A stretch of DNA of 64,000 bases from Betaproteobacteria bacterium (GTDB lineage Bacteria > Pseudomonadota > Gammaproteobacteria > Burkholderiales > Usitatibacteraceae), in the NCBI GenBank assembly GCA_016720925.1, contig JADKJR010000009.1:1-64000 (forward strand), written 5' to 3'. Below are positions 1 through 9,065 of this stretch, piece by piece. The position numbers and the translations under genes are program-made. The notes beneath the pieces were generated by a model. That model saw only the letters and a program-made list of their open reading frames with translations. It searched no databases and was not told the DNA's origin. How positions within the stretch are numbered: the stretch's first letter is position 1; every line of letters begins with the position of its first letter.

Positions 1-75
1 TTCTATGAAAAGCTGGGATTTACCCAATCCGTCGTCGCAATGGAGCGTCCCGGCAAAGCCAGTTCCAGCAGTTAA
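1..75 (+). CDS. GNAT family N-acetyltransferase, C-terminal end only
   Basis: The first 24 codons in frame 1 read FYEKLGFTQSVVAMERPG and a serine-rich end before a TAA stop. FYEKLGF is the hallmark near the end of GNAT acetyltransferases (beta-strand 6, alpha-helix 4 region), which transfer acetyl from acetyl-CoA to an amine. The rest of the gene lies outside the window, so the substrate cannot be inferred. It is called from this short motif only. Confidence 0.6.
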   Translation, partial: FYEKLGFTQSVVAMERPGKASSSS

Positions 76-282
76 CGGAAATGTTGCCGGCACTTGTCGC
101 CGTCGACACGCATCGAAAATTGGGCCCCGGCCCTGCGCCGGGACAACGGCCTTTGATATTCGGCGGTTCCACTTCCGGAAATGTCGCAATCCGTCGCCGT
201 GTGTTGCAATTCCCTCCCGGTGGTATCGGTACAGGCGCGTTTGAAGATCTCACGCGCGCTCCAGCTCTTTCCGGAATCCCAA

Positions 283-1070
283 TTGGATAGATGTCGCACC
301 TTTTTCGCTGGGCTCGTTCTGGCTCTGCTCATCGCCTGCGGCGGGGGCGCGGGCGGTCCATCGAGCGTGGCCACGCCGCCGCCCGTGACGAACACGGCGG
401 CCGACATCACGCTGCTATTCATGGCAACAGCCACACGTCGGTCAATAATATTCCCGGCATGGTGGCCGCCATGGTGCGTGCCGGCAAGCCCGGCAAAACG
501 GTTGCCGCTATCGAAGCCCCCAGTTGGATGCATCTTGAAGAACGGGCAGGCGACGCCACATCGTTGGCGTTGCTCCAAAGCCAGCGCTGGAATTACGTCA
601 TATTGCAAGCACAAAACTACAGCTTGAGCGGTCAGACTCTCTATCCCACCACCGGCGCGGAAATGCTGGTGCGCTTGTCGCGCCAGGCGGGTGCGTTGCC
701 GGTGCTTTTTCCAGAATGGCCGCGCATGGGGACCGCGGAAACGCAGATTATTATCGACAAATATGTGTCGATCGCAATGAAGGAACCGGCATGTGTACCG
801 CCGATCCCGCAAGCGTTCGACCTTGCACGCGCACGATTTCCGGCCATCACGCTCCATAATCCCGATGGCAACCATTCCGCGCCGGCTGGCGCCTTTCTGG
901 CCTCTCTGATCCTGTACGCCACGATCACCGGCGCGCCGCCCAGCGGCTTACCCGCACTGGCGATCACGGACGTCGCCGCCGATGTGCAGGAAAAACTGCG
1001 AGGTGTGGCAACGGAAATGGTACAGACCATTGCGCCCAGGCTCTGGTGCCCGGCGGACCGACCGGAGTAG
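283..1070 (+). pseudogene. SGNH/GDSL-type hydrolase lipoprotein, disrupted by a frameshift
   Basis: Two overlapping frames make one gene. Frame 1 from TTG 283 gives a lipoprotein signal (FFAGLVLALLIAC, lipobox LIAC), a Pro/Thr linker and then ITLLFM. The frame beginning at 291 continues from about 421 with HGNSHTSVNNIPGMV and runs to 1070. Restoring one G in ATGGCAAC (about 422-425) would join them as LLFMGNSHTS, the block-I nucleophile motif of SGNH hydrolases. Late in the second frame NPDGNHSAPAGAFLA looks like the catalytic Asp/His block. The expected product is an outer-membrane-anchored esterase of about 260 residues. The start is uncertain (TTG 241 is also in frame, and no strong ribosome site is seen). 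The shift could be a real mutation or a sequencing error. Confidence 0.6.
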
Positions 1071-1085
1071 CACTCGTCGCAAACG

Positions 1086-1111
1086 GGTGGGCAAGGCGCA
1101 GCGTGCCCACC
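1086..1111. terminator. Perfect hairpin between convergent genes
   Basis: An 8-bp perfect inverted repeat (GGTGGGCA ... TGCCCACC) with a 10-nt loop lies between the SGNH gene and the receptor gene, which converge here. There is no T-run on either side. It could serve as a bidirectional terminator or be a short dispersed palindrome. Confidence 0.4.
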
Positions 1112-1122
1112 TATTCACATTT

Positions 1123-3000
1123 CTAGAACGCCACGGCCCGAACGTTCAGAAACACCGACCGCGACGGCGTGTTGTAGCCCTGCGCGAGTTCGTATTTCTT
1201 GTCGGCGAGATTCTGTCCGACGAGTTCTACGCTCCAGGTTTTGTCGATGCGATAACGCAGATTGGCATTCACCACGGTGTAACCGCCCATGCGTGTGGCG
1301 GGGGCTTCGTTGCTGGAATCAAATCGTGCGCCACTGGCGACGATGTCGCCCGACACATCCCATTTGCCGAAATTTCGCGACGCGCTCAGTGAACCAAAGC
1401 GTTTGGCGCGTGAGCGAATTTGATCGCCGGTATCACGATCCTCGGGGCGTTGTACGGTGAGCGTGGCCTTGACGGTCATGCCGACGAAACTGGTGTCGGC
1501 TTGAATTTCCCAGCCACGAATGCGCGCGCGACTCAGGTTTTCCGGCAAATAGGTGATTGGCGCGGCGACGATGAGATCGTCAATCCGATTCTCGAAGTGC
1601 ACCACATCAACGCGATATTTCTGCGCGCCGGTGCCACGTAGCCGCAGCCCCGCTTCCGCCTGATCGCTTTGCTCGGGCTTCAGATTGGGATTGTTGAATC
1701 CCGGGTAATAGAGATCGTTGAAACTCGGCGCGCGGAAGGCGCGGCCGACGCGCACGTAGGCGGAAATGCCCGGCGTGAGCGTGTAGCCGTAGGACGCTGA
1801 ACCGGTATTGCGCTGGCCGAACTGGGCTTCTTCATCGCGGCGCAGCGTGAACTCGAATTGCGCGGGCCCGATCCTTTCGAGATAGCCGGCAAAAATCGAG
1901 GTGGTATCGCGTTTCTTTGCGTCGTAAGCGGTATCCGAAATGAGCTTCTCGCCGCGCCACTCGATGCCCGCCGTCATGTGCCCGACAGCGGTCTTGAATT
2001 CGTTGAACCAGTTCGCCTGGTTCTGCTCGGTTTTGAAATTGCCGGCGTAGGTCGAGGAGATGACGCTGTCGTCGGTGGTGCGGCCGATGATCAGTCGCGA
2101 TTTCCAGTCGGGCGAAAACTTGTTCTCTGACGTGAGGTGATAACCTGACAGGGTCTGCTTGTTCGACGCGGGATCCGTTGGCCCGCTATCAAAATTGGTT
2201 TTGCCGCGCGACTGCCAGGCGGTGAATCCCACCACCTCGCCCTGCCACAGCGTATGGGTAAGCTTCACCAGCGCGTGGGTATTCTGATAGGGATCGCGAT
2301 CGGGATTGTAGGTGTATGACCCCGCCGCCGGATTGGTGGCGGATTTCGATTTGCTGTCCTGATAGCCCGCGTCGAAGGTGAGCGCGGATTTACCCTCGGT
2401 GATCGAAAATCCGGCGTTTGCCCCCACCGTGGAATCGCTGCCGGCACCGATCGACGCGGTGAGGCGCGGCTTGCCGGACGCAGGCGCGCGCGTGAAAATC
2501 TGTATCACACCGCCGATGGCGTCCGAGCCGTAGAGGCCGGACAGCGGCCCTTTGACGATCTCGACGCGCTCGATCAGGTCGAGCGGAATATGCTCGAACG
2601 CGGTTGCGCCGGAGGAAGAGGCGCCGACGCGCAATCCATCGACCAGCACCAGCGTGTGCGCGCTATTGGCCCCGCGAATGAACACGCTGGAGGGCTGGCC
2701 CGGGCCGCCGGTGGCGCGGATTTCGAGGCCGGCTTTACGTTGCAGCAGTTCGGTCAGCGACGCCACGCCGGCGGATTCGATTTCATCGCGGGTGATGATT
2801 GCCGCCTGGGCCAGCGTGCTGTCCAGTGGTTGCGCCGTTCGCGTCGCGGTGATAACAACGTTATCGAGGCGGTTGGGCGGCTCGGTGATTTGTGCGTGCG
2901 CAGTGGTCGTGTAAGTGTAAGACAGGGAAAGGGAAACGGACAGGACAAGCGGAAAAAGCAGCGGTGATGCCGTTATTGCATTGACGTTCTGGGTTTTCAT
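1123..3000 (-). CDS. btuB: BtuB-like TonB-dependent cobalamin receptor
   Basis: A 625-residue outer-membrane beta-barrel receptor. The start is ATG 3000 because a signal peptide follows directly (hydrophobic segment 12-30, cleavage near AHA at 36). A TonB box (about 45-54, NVVITATR) precedes the plug, which carries VFIRGANSAHTLVLVDG and GSDAIGGVIQIFT. The barrel ends in the expected aromatic residue (Phe). Size and plug motifs match BtuB, which imports corrinoids using TonB energy. The cobalamin riboswitch directly upstream makes that substrate assignment strong. The gene converges on the SGNH pseudogene. No cobalamin salvage genes are adjacent. Confidence 0.88.
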   Translation of the reverse strand: MKTQNVNAITASPLLFPLVLSVSLSLSYTYTTTAHAQITEPPNRLDNVVITATRTAQPLDSTLAQAAIITRDEIESAGVASLTELLQRKAGLEIRATGGPGQPSSVFIRGANSAHTLVLVDGLRVGASSSGATAFEHIPLDLIERVEIVKGPLSGLYGSDAIGGVIQIFTRAPASGKPRLTASIGAGSDSTVGANAGFSITEGKSALTFDAGYQDSKSKSATNPAAGSYTYNPDRDPYQNTHALVKLTHTLWQGEVVGFTAWQSRGKTNFDSGPTDPASNKQTLSGYHLTSENKFSPDWKSRLIIGRTTDDSVISSTYAGNFKTEQNQANWFNEFKTAVGHMTAGIEWRGEKLISDTAYDAKKRDTTSIFAGYLERIGPAQFEFTLRRDEEAQFGQRNTGSASYGYTLTPGISAYVRVGRAFRAPSFNDLYYPGFNNPNLKPEQSDQAEAGLRLRGTGAQKYRVDVVHFENRIDDLIVAAPITYLPENLSRARIRGWEIQADTSFVGMTVKATLTVQRPEDRDTGDQIRSRAKRFGSLSASRNFGKWDVSGDIVASGARFDSSNEAPATRMGGYTVVNANLRYRIDKTWSVELVGQNLADKKYELAQGYNTPSRSVFLNVRAVAF

Positions 3001-3127
3001 GGAAGTGGTTTTCTGAGGCGGCGAGCGTCCCCGCAAGCCGCGTGGTTCTTCATGCAGGTGCGATCAATAAATAAAACCGCGCTTGCACACCGGCCCACGC
3101 CGACTGTCGTGCATCGGGGCGAGCATG

Positions 3128-3305
3128 AAGGCCGGTTTCCGGACTGATGGATTGCATGCATGGCCTGCATGCGCTTGCGATGACCTTCCCGGATGAAACC
3201 TCTCACCCAGTGGTACCACCATCACAAGTAAACCAATCACCGTTGCGGGGGCAGTGCCCGAATCTTGCGGGCTTCCCGTTTAATTTCGCGGTCCCGTGCC
3301 GAGAA
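3128..3305 (-). promoter_or_regulatory. Cobalamin (AdoCbl) riboswitch
   Basis: On the minus strand this leader carries the conserved cobalamin-riboswitch core: a GGGAAGCC segment, then GCACTGCCCCCGCAACGGT, then CACTGGGTGAGAGG, and finally a B12-box-like AGTCCGGAAACCGGCC near 3131-3146. The order and spacing fit the family. It ends about 130 nt before the start of the BtuB-like receptor and should repress that gene when cobalamin is plentiful. Boundaries are approximate. Confidence 0.92.
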
Positions 3306-3385
3306 TCGCGAAACACCTTGCACTGCAACATTGTACGTGAAGGCGCGCCCCACGTTGGCGGCGGCCCAAACCACGCGGCCAATCG

Positions 3386-5449
3386 TTACGGTTGCAGCCG
3401 GTGCCGATTCAACCACTGCAGCATCGCCCGCGGATCCAGCGGTTGCGAGACCAGGAATCCCTGGATGTAATCGCAGTGATTGTCTTCCAGAAATGTGAGC
3501 TGGGTCTGGGTTTCGACGCCCTCGGCAACGACCTTCAGGCCCAGGCTGGTGGCGAGGCTGATGATGGCGAGCGTAATCGCAACATCGTCCGGGTCCACCG
3601 GCACGTCGCGAATGAAAGAGCGATCAATCTTGATCTTGTCGATCGGATAGCGCTTGAGATAAGACAGGGAGGAGTAACCTGTGCCGAAATCATCCACCGC
3701 CAGCGAAATGCCAAGATCCTTTAATTGATGCAGCGTCCGGCTGGTCGCGTTCACATCCTCCATGAACAGGCTTTCGGTCAATTCCAGCTCTATCATCTCC
3801 CCGGAAACGCCGTGTTCGCGCAGTCGCGACGCGATATCCTCGACCAGATCTTTCTGCTTGAATTGCACCGCCGACAGGTTGATCGCGATGGGCACTGTGA
3901 TGCCTTCGTCTGCCCATGCGCGCGCCTGGCGAACGGCCTCATTGATGACCCAGCGGCCGATCGGCATGATGAGTCCGCGATGCTCCGCCACAGAAATGAA
4001 TTGATCGGGTCCGAGCAAGCCAAGTTCGGGATGCATCCAGCGAATCAGCGCTTCGACGGTGCTGACCACGCCGGTCTTTGCCATCACTTCCGGCTGGTAG
4101 TGGAGCAGGAACTCGACCTGCTTGATGGCTTTGCGGATGCCCGATTCCATGGCCAGCGCCTGGAACGCCGACTTGTTAAGGCTGGGTGTGAAGAACTGGA
4201 AATTGCTGCGGCCGCGATCCTTGGCGAGGTACATGGCGGCGTCGGCATTGCGAATCAGCGTGTCCGGCGTTTCACCATCCTTTGGAAACACGCTGATGCC
4301 GATCGAGCCCGATATCGACAGAATCCGTTCTTCCAGGGAAAACGGCTCGCTGATCGCTTCGGCAATTTTCTCCGCGACCGGGGCAATATCTTCCGCCGTC
4401 GCAAGATCGGTTACGACCACCACAAACTCGTCGCCGCCGAGACGACCAACCATGTCCGCGCCGCGCAGGCATCCCTGGAGGCGGCCGGCCACCCGCTTCA
4501 GCAGTTCGTCGCCCGCGAAATGTCCAAGTGAATCGTTGATGGTCTTGAAATTATCCAGGTCGATAAACAGGATGCCGACCAGGCAGTTCTGCCGGCGAGC
4601 CGACGACAGAAGCACTTGCAGGCGGTCCATCAACAGCGCGCGATTCGGCAAATGCGTCAGGATGTCGTGATGCGCCAAAAACTGGATGCGTGCTTCCGCC
4701 TGTTTGCGATCGCTGATATCGCGAATGGCCGTCATGCGCAGGGTTTTGCCGCCGCTGACGATATCCTTGCCGACCAGTTCCGCGGCGAAGCGCGTGCCGT
4801 CGGCACGCACCAGCGTCGCCTCGTAGGCGCGTTCAAATCCGGCGCGAATATTGTTCACGACCGTCTCAATGGATTCGGGCGCGATGAAATCGATATTCGG
4901 CCTTCCGATCAACTTGTCGACCGGCAGGTGAATCATGCGGGCGGCGGCTTCATTGCTGTCGACGATAATGCCCTTGTCGATGAAAACGATGCCTTCACTG
5001 GTGGCATCGGAGAATTTGCGCAAACGTTCTTCGCTATCGCGCAGCGCTTGCTCGCTCGCACGATATTTGGTGATGTCGTTGATGAGGACAAATGCGCCCT
5101 GCAGTACGGCGTGCGCATCGTAGTGCGGGACCAGCGTTACCTCGATCACGCCGGGTGCCCCGTTTGGGAAAATCAGCGGTCGCTCATAGCTGACGCTTTG
5201 CCCCTGCTTGACCTGGTCAATGTGGGGTTCAATCATCTTTGCGGCTGGCGCGCCGATTATCTCAACCAACGTTTTACCGATGATTGACGTGGTGTCGCCG
5301 GTATAGGTTTTGGCGTAGGCCGCGTTGGCAAATTCGCACCTTAGGCCGTCAATCGAATAGTAGGCAATCAATGCCGGCACATTGTCGGCGAGTAGCCGCA
5401 GCAGGGCAGACGAAGCGACCGGATTTCGGGTGTCGAGCGCGGGAGCCAT
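3386..5449 (-). CDS. PAS-PAS-GGDEF-EAL cyclic-di-GMP signalling protein
   Basis: About 687 residues without transmembrane segments. The order is PAS (about 15-130), PAS (about 140-260, closing with DISDRKQAEARI), GGDEF (about 265-425, with DLDNFKTINDSLGH and an intact GRLGGDEF site) and EAL (about 440-680, with TVEALIRWMHP and DDFGTGYSSLSYLKR). Both the diguanylate cyclase and the phosphodiesterase motifs look intact, so the protein may make or break c-di-GMP according to the PAS signal. The frame stays open to a TTG at 5542, but ATG 5449 is preferred because it sits just before the first PAS domain. It is divergent from the zapB-like gene. Confidence 0.9.
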   Translation of the reverse strand: MAPALDTRNPVASSALLRLLADNVPALIAYYSIDGLRCEFANAAYAKTYTGDTTSIIGKTLVEIIGAPAAKMIEPHIDQVKQGQSVSYERPLIFPNGAPGVIEVTLVPHYDAHAVLQGAFVLINDITKYRASEQALRDSEERLRKFSDATSEGIVFIDKGIIVDSNEAAARMIHLPVDKLIGRPNIDFIAPESIETVVNNIRAGFERAYEATLVRADGTRFAAELVGKDIVSGGKTLRMTAIRDISDRKQAEARIQFLAHHDILTHLPNRALLMDRLQVLLSSARRQNCLVGILFIDLDNFKTINDSLGHFAGDELLKRVAGRLQGCLRGADMVGRLGGDEFVVVVTDLATAEDIAPVAEKIAEAISEPFSLEERILSISGSIGISVFPKDGETPDTLIRNADAAMYLAKDRGRSNFQFFTPSLNKSAFQALAMESGIRKAIKQVEFLLHYQPEVMAKTGVVSTVEALIRWMHPELGLLGPDQFISVAEHRGLIMPIGRWVINEAVRQARAWADEGITVPIAINLSAVQFKQKDLVEDIASRLREHGVSGEMIELELTESLFMEDVNATSRTLHQLKDLGISLAVDDFGTGYSSLSYLKRYPIDKIKIDRSFIRDVPVDPDDVAITLAIISLATSLGLKVVAEGVETQTQLTFLEDNHCDYIQGFLVSQPLDPRAMLQWLNRHRLQP

Positions 5450-5594
5450 TGAGCAATTCGTTGTTATGCCTGTAACCACTATAGATTTGTCTGCATCGCT
5501 GGTAAAGGCTATCGCCACGGTAAATTTCGACAAAACCTTCAATTTCGACGCTTAACCATTGACCAGACAGGGTTTTTTCGCTAAATTGCAGCGC

Positions 5595-5804
5595 ATGGAA
5601 CACGATATTCAACGCTTTGAGGACAAGCTCAATCACTTCGTCACGCTGTTTGCCCGTTTGCGCACAGAAAACAACGAGCTCAGGCAATCGATTGCCAGCA
5701 AATCCGACGAAGTGAAGCGATTGAGCGAAAAACTCGATCAGGCGAAAACCCGCATGGAAGCGCTGATCGCACAGTTGCCCGACATCGAAAGCGAACGCCT
5801 GTGA
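5595..5804 (+). CDS. ZapB-like coiled-coil protein
   Basis: A 69-residue, almost entirely coiled-coil protein (heptads through EDKLNHFVTLFARLRTENNELRQ and DEVKRLSEKLDQAKTRMEAL). It overlaps zapA by 4 bp. A small coiled-coil gene just before zapA is the usual place for the ZapB-like family (TIGR02449 type), which helps organise the FtsZ ring. ATG 5595 is chosen over the upstream in-frame ATG at 5559 because the coiled coil begins there. Confidence 0.75.
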   Translation: MEHDIQRFEDKLNHFVTLFARLRTENNELRQSIASKSDEVKRLSEKLDQAKTRMEALIAQLPDIESERL

Positions 5805-6142
5805 GTGAGCCCAAAGAGAGCAAGGGCGTGACCATCAACGTGATGGGGCGCGAGTTCCGCGTCGCCGCGCCTGGAGGCGAAGAGCGCCAACTGGTAGCAT
5901 CGGTCGAATTTCTCAACAAAAAAATGCGTGAGATTCGCGACACTGGAAAAGTCGTCGGCAACGAACGCATCGCCATCATGGCGGCACTGAATATCGCCCA
6001 CGAATTTTTGCAGTTGCAAGCGGGCGGCAAGGGCGCCAAAGCCGCGCATGCCAATGTCGATACCGAACTGGTCCGGCGCAAGATGGATGAGTTCGAGGGC
6101 ATCATCGAAAAAGCATTGGCCGATCAGGAAAAGCTTTTCTAG
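5801..6142 (+). CDS. zapA: Cell division protein ZapA
   Basis: 113 residues. The N-terminal globular part (about 8-50, VTINVMGREFRVAAPGGEE and VEFLNKKMREIRD) and the helical NERIAIMAALNIAHEFLQL are characteristic of ZapA, which binds and bundles FtsZ at mid-cell. The GTG start overlaps the stop of the ZapB-like gene (GTGA), so the two are translationally coupled. 6S RNA follows, as in many proteobacteria. Confidence 0.92.
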   Translation: MSEPKESKGVTINVMGREFRVAAPGGEERQLVASVEFLNKKMREIRDTGKVVGNERIAIMAALNIAHEFLQLQAGGKGAKAAHANVDTELVRRKMDEFEGIIEKALADQEKLF

Positions 6143-6182
6143 TTTCGCGAACGACGGCCGCGCAACGCGACCTTTAAAGCGC

Positions 6183-6188
6183 TATGAT
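6183..6188 (+). promoter_or_regulatory. Candidate -10 box for 6S RNA
   Basis: TATGAT lies 12-18 nt before the predicted 5' end of the 6S RNA. No good -35 hexamer is visible 17 nt upstream. Confidence 0.4.
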
Positions 6189-6200
6189 GTACTTGTTGCA

Positions 6201-6382
6201 TGGTGTTTGAGCGTTCGCTTAGGTCTTAGATCCTTTGAACCGATAGACGTAAGTCGATGGACGCTTACTCAAGCGATGCTGGTGTGCGCGTCCTACGCGG
6301 ACGTACCTGAAGGCATCCGGTGAGCGACCGCCTTGAACCCAGGTTCAAGAGTGCGGGCTTAAGCGAACCCTCAAGCGCCATG
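6201..6382 (+). ncRNA. ssrS: 6S RNA
   Basis: A stretch of about 180 nt folds into one long imperfect rod. The 5' strand TGGTGTTTGAGCGTTCGCTT pairs with the 3' strand AAGCGAACCCTCAAGCGCCA, closing on internal arms that include CTTTGAACC and TTGAACCCAGGTTCAA around a central bubble. It lies just after zapA, the standard position of ssrS. 6S RNA mimics an open promoter and holds sigma-70 RNA polymerase in stationary phase. A TATGAT box at 6183-6188 fits as the -10. Exact ends are not fixed. Confidence 0.85.
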
Positions 6383-6422
6383 CCATCCCGTCGCATTTTT
6401 TAACTCCCACTATATTCCTGTC

Positions 6423-6890
6423 ATGGCCTGCTGGTTGATGAAATCCGAGCCGGAAGAATTTTCCATTGACGATCTCGTCAAGGCGAAGAATCAATCCGTG
6501 CCGTGGTTCGGCGTGCGCAATTACCTTGCGCGAAACTTCATGCGCGACCAGATGAAGGTCGGCGATGAAGTGTTGTTCTATCACTCGTCGTGCCCCGAAC
6601 CGGGCATCGCCGGCCTCGCCCGCGTCGCCAGCGCGGCTTATCCCGACGATACGCAGTGGAACAGGAAGAGCAAATACTTTGACGCCAAGGCCACCCGCGA
6701 AAACCCGCGCTGGATGCTGGTGGATGTGAAGCTGGTCAAGAAAACGCGGCTGCTCTCCTTGACCGACATGCGCGCGCAGGCATCGTTGTCTGATATGGTC
6801 GTCCTGCAGCGCGGCAACCGGCTGTCGATCACTCCAGTGAAGCCGGCGGAATTGAAGGTGGTGCTTAAGCTGCTCGGGTCGACGTTTTGA
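6423..6890 (+). CDS. EVE domain-containing protein
   Basis: 155 residues that form one EVE (PUA-like) domain: WLMKSEPEEFSIDDL at the start, VPWFGVRNYLARNFMRDQMKVGDEVLFYHS and PRWMLVDVKLV. EVE proteins resemble eukaryotic THYN1 and are thought to bind modified bases in DNA or RNA; the exact role in housekeeping contexts like this one is not settled. The gene follows 6S RNA and is 37 bp from the lrgA-like gene. Confidence 0.88.
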   Translation: MACWLMKSEPEEFSIDDLVKAKNQSVPWFGVRNYLARNFMRDQMKVGDEVLFYHSSCPEPGIAGLARVASAAYPDDTQWNRKSKYFDAKATRENPRWMLVDVKLVKKTRLLSLTDMRAQASLSDMVVLQRGNRLSITPVKPAELKVVLKLLGSTF

Positions 6891-6927
6891 TCGGCATCGG
6901 CATCGGCGCGCGCGCGCGGCAATAACG

Positions 6928-7275
6928 ATGATTCGCGGCCTCATCATCCTGCTCGGTTTCCAGGGCGTGGGGGAAATCATTTCGCGGCTGTTCTCATTGC
7001 CGATTCCCGGCCCGGTCATCGGCCTGGTGTTGCTGCTGGTGTTTCTGATCCGGCGTGGCAAAGTTGATGCGCCGATTGACACCGTCGCCTTGGCGCTGAC
7101 CAAACACCTTGGGCTGTTGTTCGTGCCCGCTGCTGTCGGCGTGGTGATGTACTGGCCGCAACTCAAGACGCATTTATGGGCCGTGAGCGTTGCATTGATC
7201 GTCAGTGTGATTGCGACCATCGCGGCGAGCGCGGCGATATTGCGATTCTGGCCCGGCGGGAAATCGCCGTCGTGA
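6928..7275 (+). CDS. LrgA/CidA family membrane protein
   Basis: 115 residues with four predicted membrane helices. LLGFQGVGEIISRLFSLPIPGPVIGLVLL near the N-terminus is the LrgA/CidA/YohJ signature. These small holin-like proteins work with an LrgB partner in murein hydrolase export or metabolite transport. The stop overlaps the GTG of the next gene (GTGA), which supports a coupled pair. Confidence 0.88.
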   Translation: MIRGLIILLGFQGVGEIISRLFSLPIPGPVIGLVLLLVFLIRRGKVDAPIDTVALALTKHLGLLFVPAAVGVVMYWPQLKTHLWAVSVALIVSVIATIAASAAILRFWPGGKSPS

Positions 7276-7997
7276 CGCCTGCGCTGCCCATCGCGGAAAT
7301 CTGGGTATACCTTGCCGGCAGCCCGCTATTTGCGCTGTTGCTGACGCTGGCGGCCTACGAAGCCGGCGTAACCATTTATGAGCGCGCGCATCGGCAGCCG
7401 TTCGCGAATCCTGTCGCCATTGCGGTGCTCATTGTCGCGGCTGGCATCACTCTTATCGACATGCCATACGCAAAGTATTTCGAGGGCGCGCAATTCATTC
7501 ACTTTCTCCTCGGCACGGCGACGGTTGCGCTGGCGGTGCCGATCTACCAATGCTGGGACGCGTTGCGCGGCAAAGTGGTGCCGCTGGTTGTCTCGCTGTT
7601 GTGCGGCGGCGCCGTGTCCATTGTGAGTGCGGTCAGCATCGCCCGCTTGCTGGGCGCGGACAGCACCATCCAGAAAGCGATGATGGCGAAATCCGTCACT
7701 GCACCCATCGCCATGGGCGTGGCCGAGCGGATTTCCGCGTCGCCAACTTTGACTGCCGTGTTCGCGGTGACCACCGGTATCATCGGCGCGATCGTCGCGC
7801 GCTATGTGCTCGATGCGCTGCGCATGCAGGCGTGGTGGCAGCGCGGCTTTGCGATCGGCGTCGCGGCACATGGCATCGGTACCTCACGTGCGCTGTCGAT
7901 CAACGCCGAGGCGGGTGCCTTTTCCGGCTTGGCGATGGGCATGCATGGCGTGGCGGGGGCGGTGCTGATACCGCTCATCGCCGATTTGATCGTGTAA
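7272..7997 (+). CDS. LrgB/YohK family membrane protein
   Basis: 241 residues, hydrophobic throughout, with the LrgB features KSVTAPIAMGVAERI and AAHGIGTSRALSINAEAGAFSGLAMG. It is the usual partner of LrgA. GTG 7272 is chosen because it overlaps the lrgA stop by 4 bp and gives the standard family length. The open frame begins further upstream inside lrgA, but that part is a shadow. The next gene starts at the very next base. Confidence 0.9.
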   Translation: MTPALPIAEIWVYLAGSPLFALLLTLAAYEAGVTIYERAHRQPFANPVAIAVLIVAAGITLIDMPYAKYFEGAQFIHFLLGTATVALAVPIYQCWDALRGKVVPLVVSLLCGGAVSIVSAVSIARLLGADSTIQKAMMAKSVTAPIAMGVAERISASPTLTAVFAVTTGIIGAIVARYVLDALRMQAWWQRGFAIGVAAHGIGTSRALSINAEAGAFSGLAMGMHGVAGAVLIPLIADLIV

Positions 7998-8810
7998 ATG
8001 GATTTCGTCCAAGTGGACTTCGCCCTCTGGCTGATCTACCTCGGTGTCGGCGTGTTCGTCGGTTTTTTCGCCGGCCTGCTGGGCATTGGCGGCGGCGCGG
8101 TGATGGTGCCGATCCTGTCGCTCACGTTTGTGTCACAGGGCTTTTCGAGTGATCAACTGGTCCACATGGCGCTGGCGACCTCGATGGCGACGATCCTCCC
8201 TGGCGGCATCGCCAGCGCGTGGACGCACCACAAACATCACGCCGTCAATTGGCCAGTGGTAAAACAATTGCTGCCGGGCATTTTGCTCGGAACTTTTTCG
8301 GGCGCGGTGATCGCGCACTTTTCCAGCACCGCTTTTCTGAAGACGTTTTTCGTTTGCTTCATTTGCATCCTGGCGATGCAACTGTTATTTGACCTGAAAC
8401 CGAAAGGCCGCCATGCCTTGCCAGGCACCGCGGGCATGCTGGCGTTCGGCATCGCCATGGGCGTCATCTCCAGCTTCGCGGGAATCGGTGGCGCGATCAT
8501 GTCGATTGCCTTTCTCACCTGGTGCAACGTCCGTCTGCACGAAGCCATCGGCACCGCCGCGGCCATCGGCGTACCGCTCGCCTTCGCCGGAACGGTTGGG
8601 TTTGTCATTACCGGATTGTTCGACAAGGGCCTGCCGCCGTGGAGTATTGGTTATGTCTACGTGCCCGCGTTCGCCGGGATTGCCCTTACCAGCTTTCTTG
8701 TCGCGCCCCTAGGTGCCAAGCTCGCGCATCGCCTGCCGGTGGCGGTGCTGCGCAGGGTGTTCGTGGTGTTCCTGCTGGCACTGGTGTTGAAGATGGCGGT
8801 GTCCGTCTAG
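7998..8810 (+). CDS. TauE/SafE (TSUP) family transporter
   Basis: 270 residues and about eight membrane segments. The internal duplication of the TSUP family is visible: GFFAGLLGIGGGAVMVPIL near residue 20 and ISSFAGIGGAIMSIAFLTW near 165. TSUP proteins export sulfite, sulfoacetate or other small anions. The ATG follows the lrgB stop with no gap, so it is the third gene of the operon. The substrate cannot be read from the sequence. Confidence 0.88.
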   Translation: MDFVQVDFALWLIYLGVGVFVGFFAGLLGIGGGAVMVPILSLTFVSQGFSSDQLVHMALATSMATILPGGIASAWTHHKHHAVNWPVVKQLLPGILLGTFSGAVIAHFSSTAFLKTFFVCFICILAMQLLFDLKPKGRHALPGTAGMLAFGIAMGVISSFAGIGGAIMSIAFLTWCNVRLHEAIGTAAAIGVPLAFAGTVGFVITGLFDKGLPPWSIGYVYVPAFAGIALTSFLVAPLGAKLAHRLPVAVLRRVFVVFLLALVLKMAVSV

Positions 8811-9065
8811 CTGGAAATCGCGGCGGCTCTCATTTTGAGCGCAACAGGAAGAATGGCTGGGAACTTAGGTGCGCTCGTGGCGACGAAGTCATGTTGCCGC
8901 TTTGGGCGATGCCGTTTGTGGTCCCATTGAATTACAGCGCGGGTGTAAGCTCTTGTCCATCACGATTTCCTGTTGGCATTTCCATGGAATGCCCGAGGCG
9001 CAGTGTGGATTGTTGCTGCAAATCCATGCGCCCGGCTTTGCATTTGGTACAAAGGTGACAACAAC

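Noticed and set aside
72..875. 267-residue minus-strand ORF covering the frameshifted SGNH gene
   Set aside because: No recognisable family, Arg/His-rich antisense composition, and the plus strand carries lipobox and SGNH motifs.
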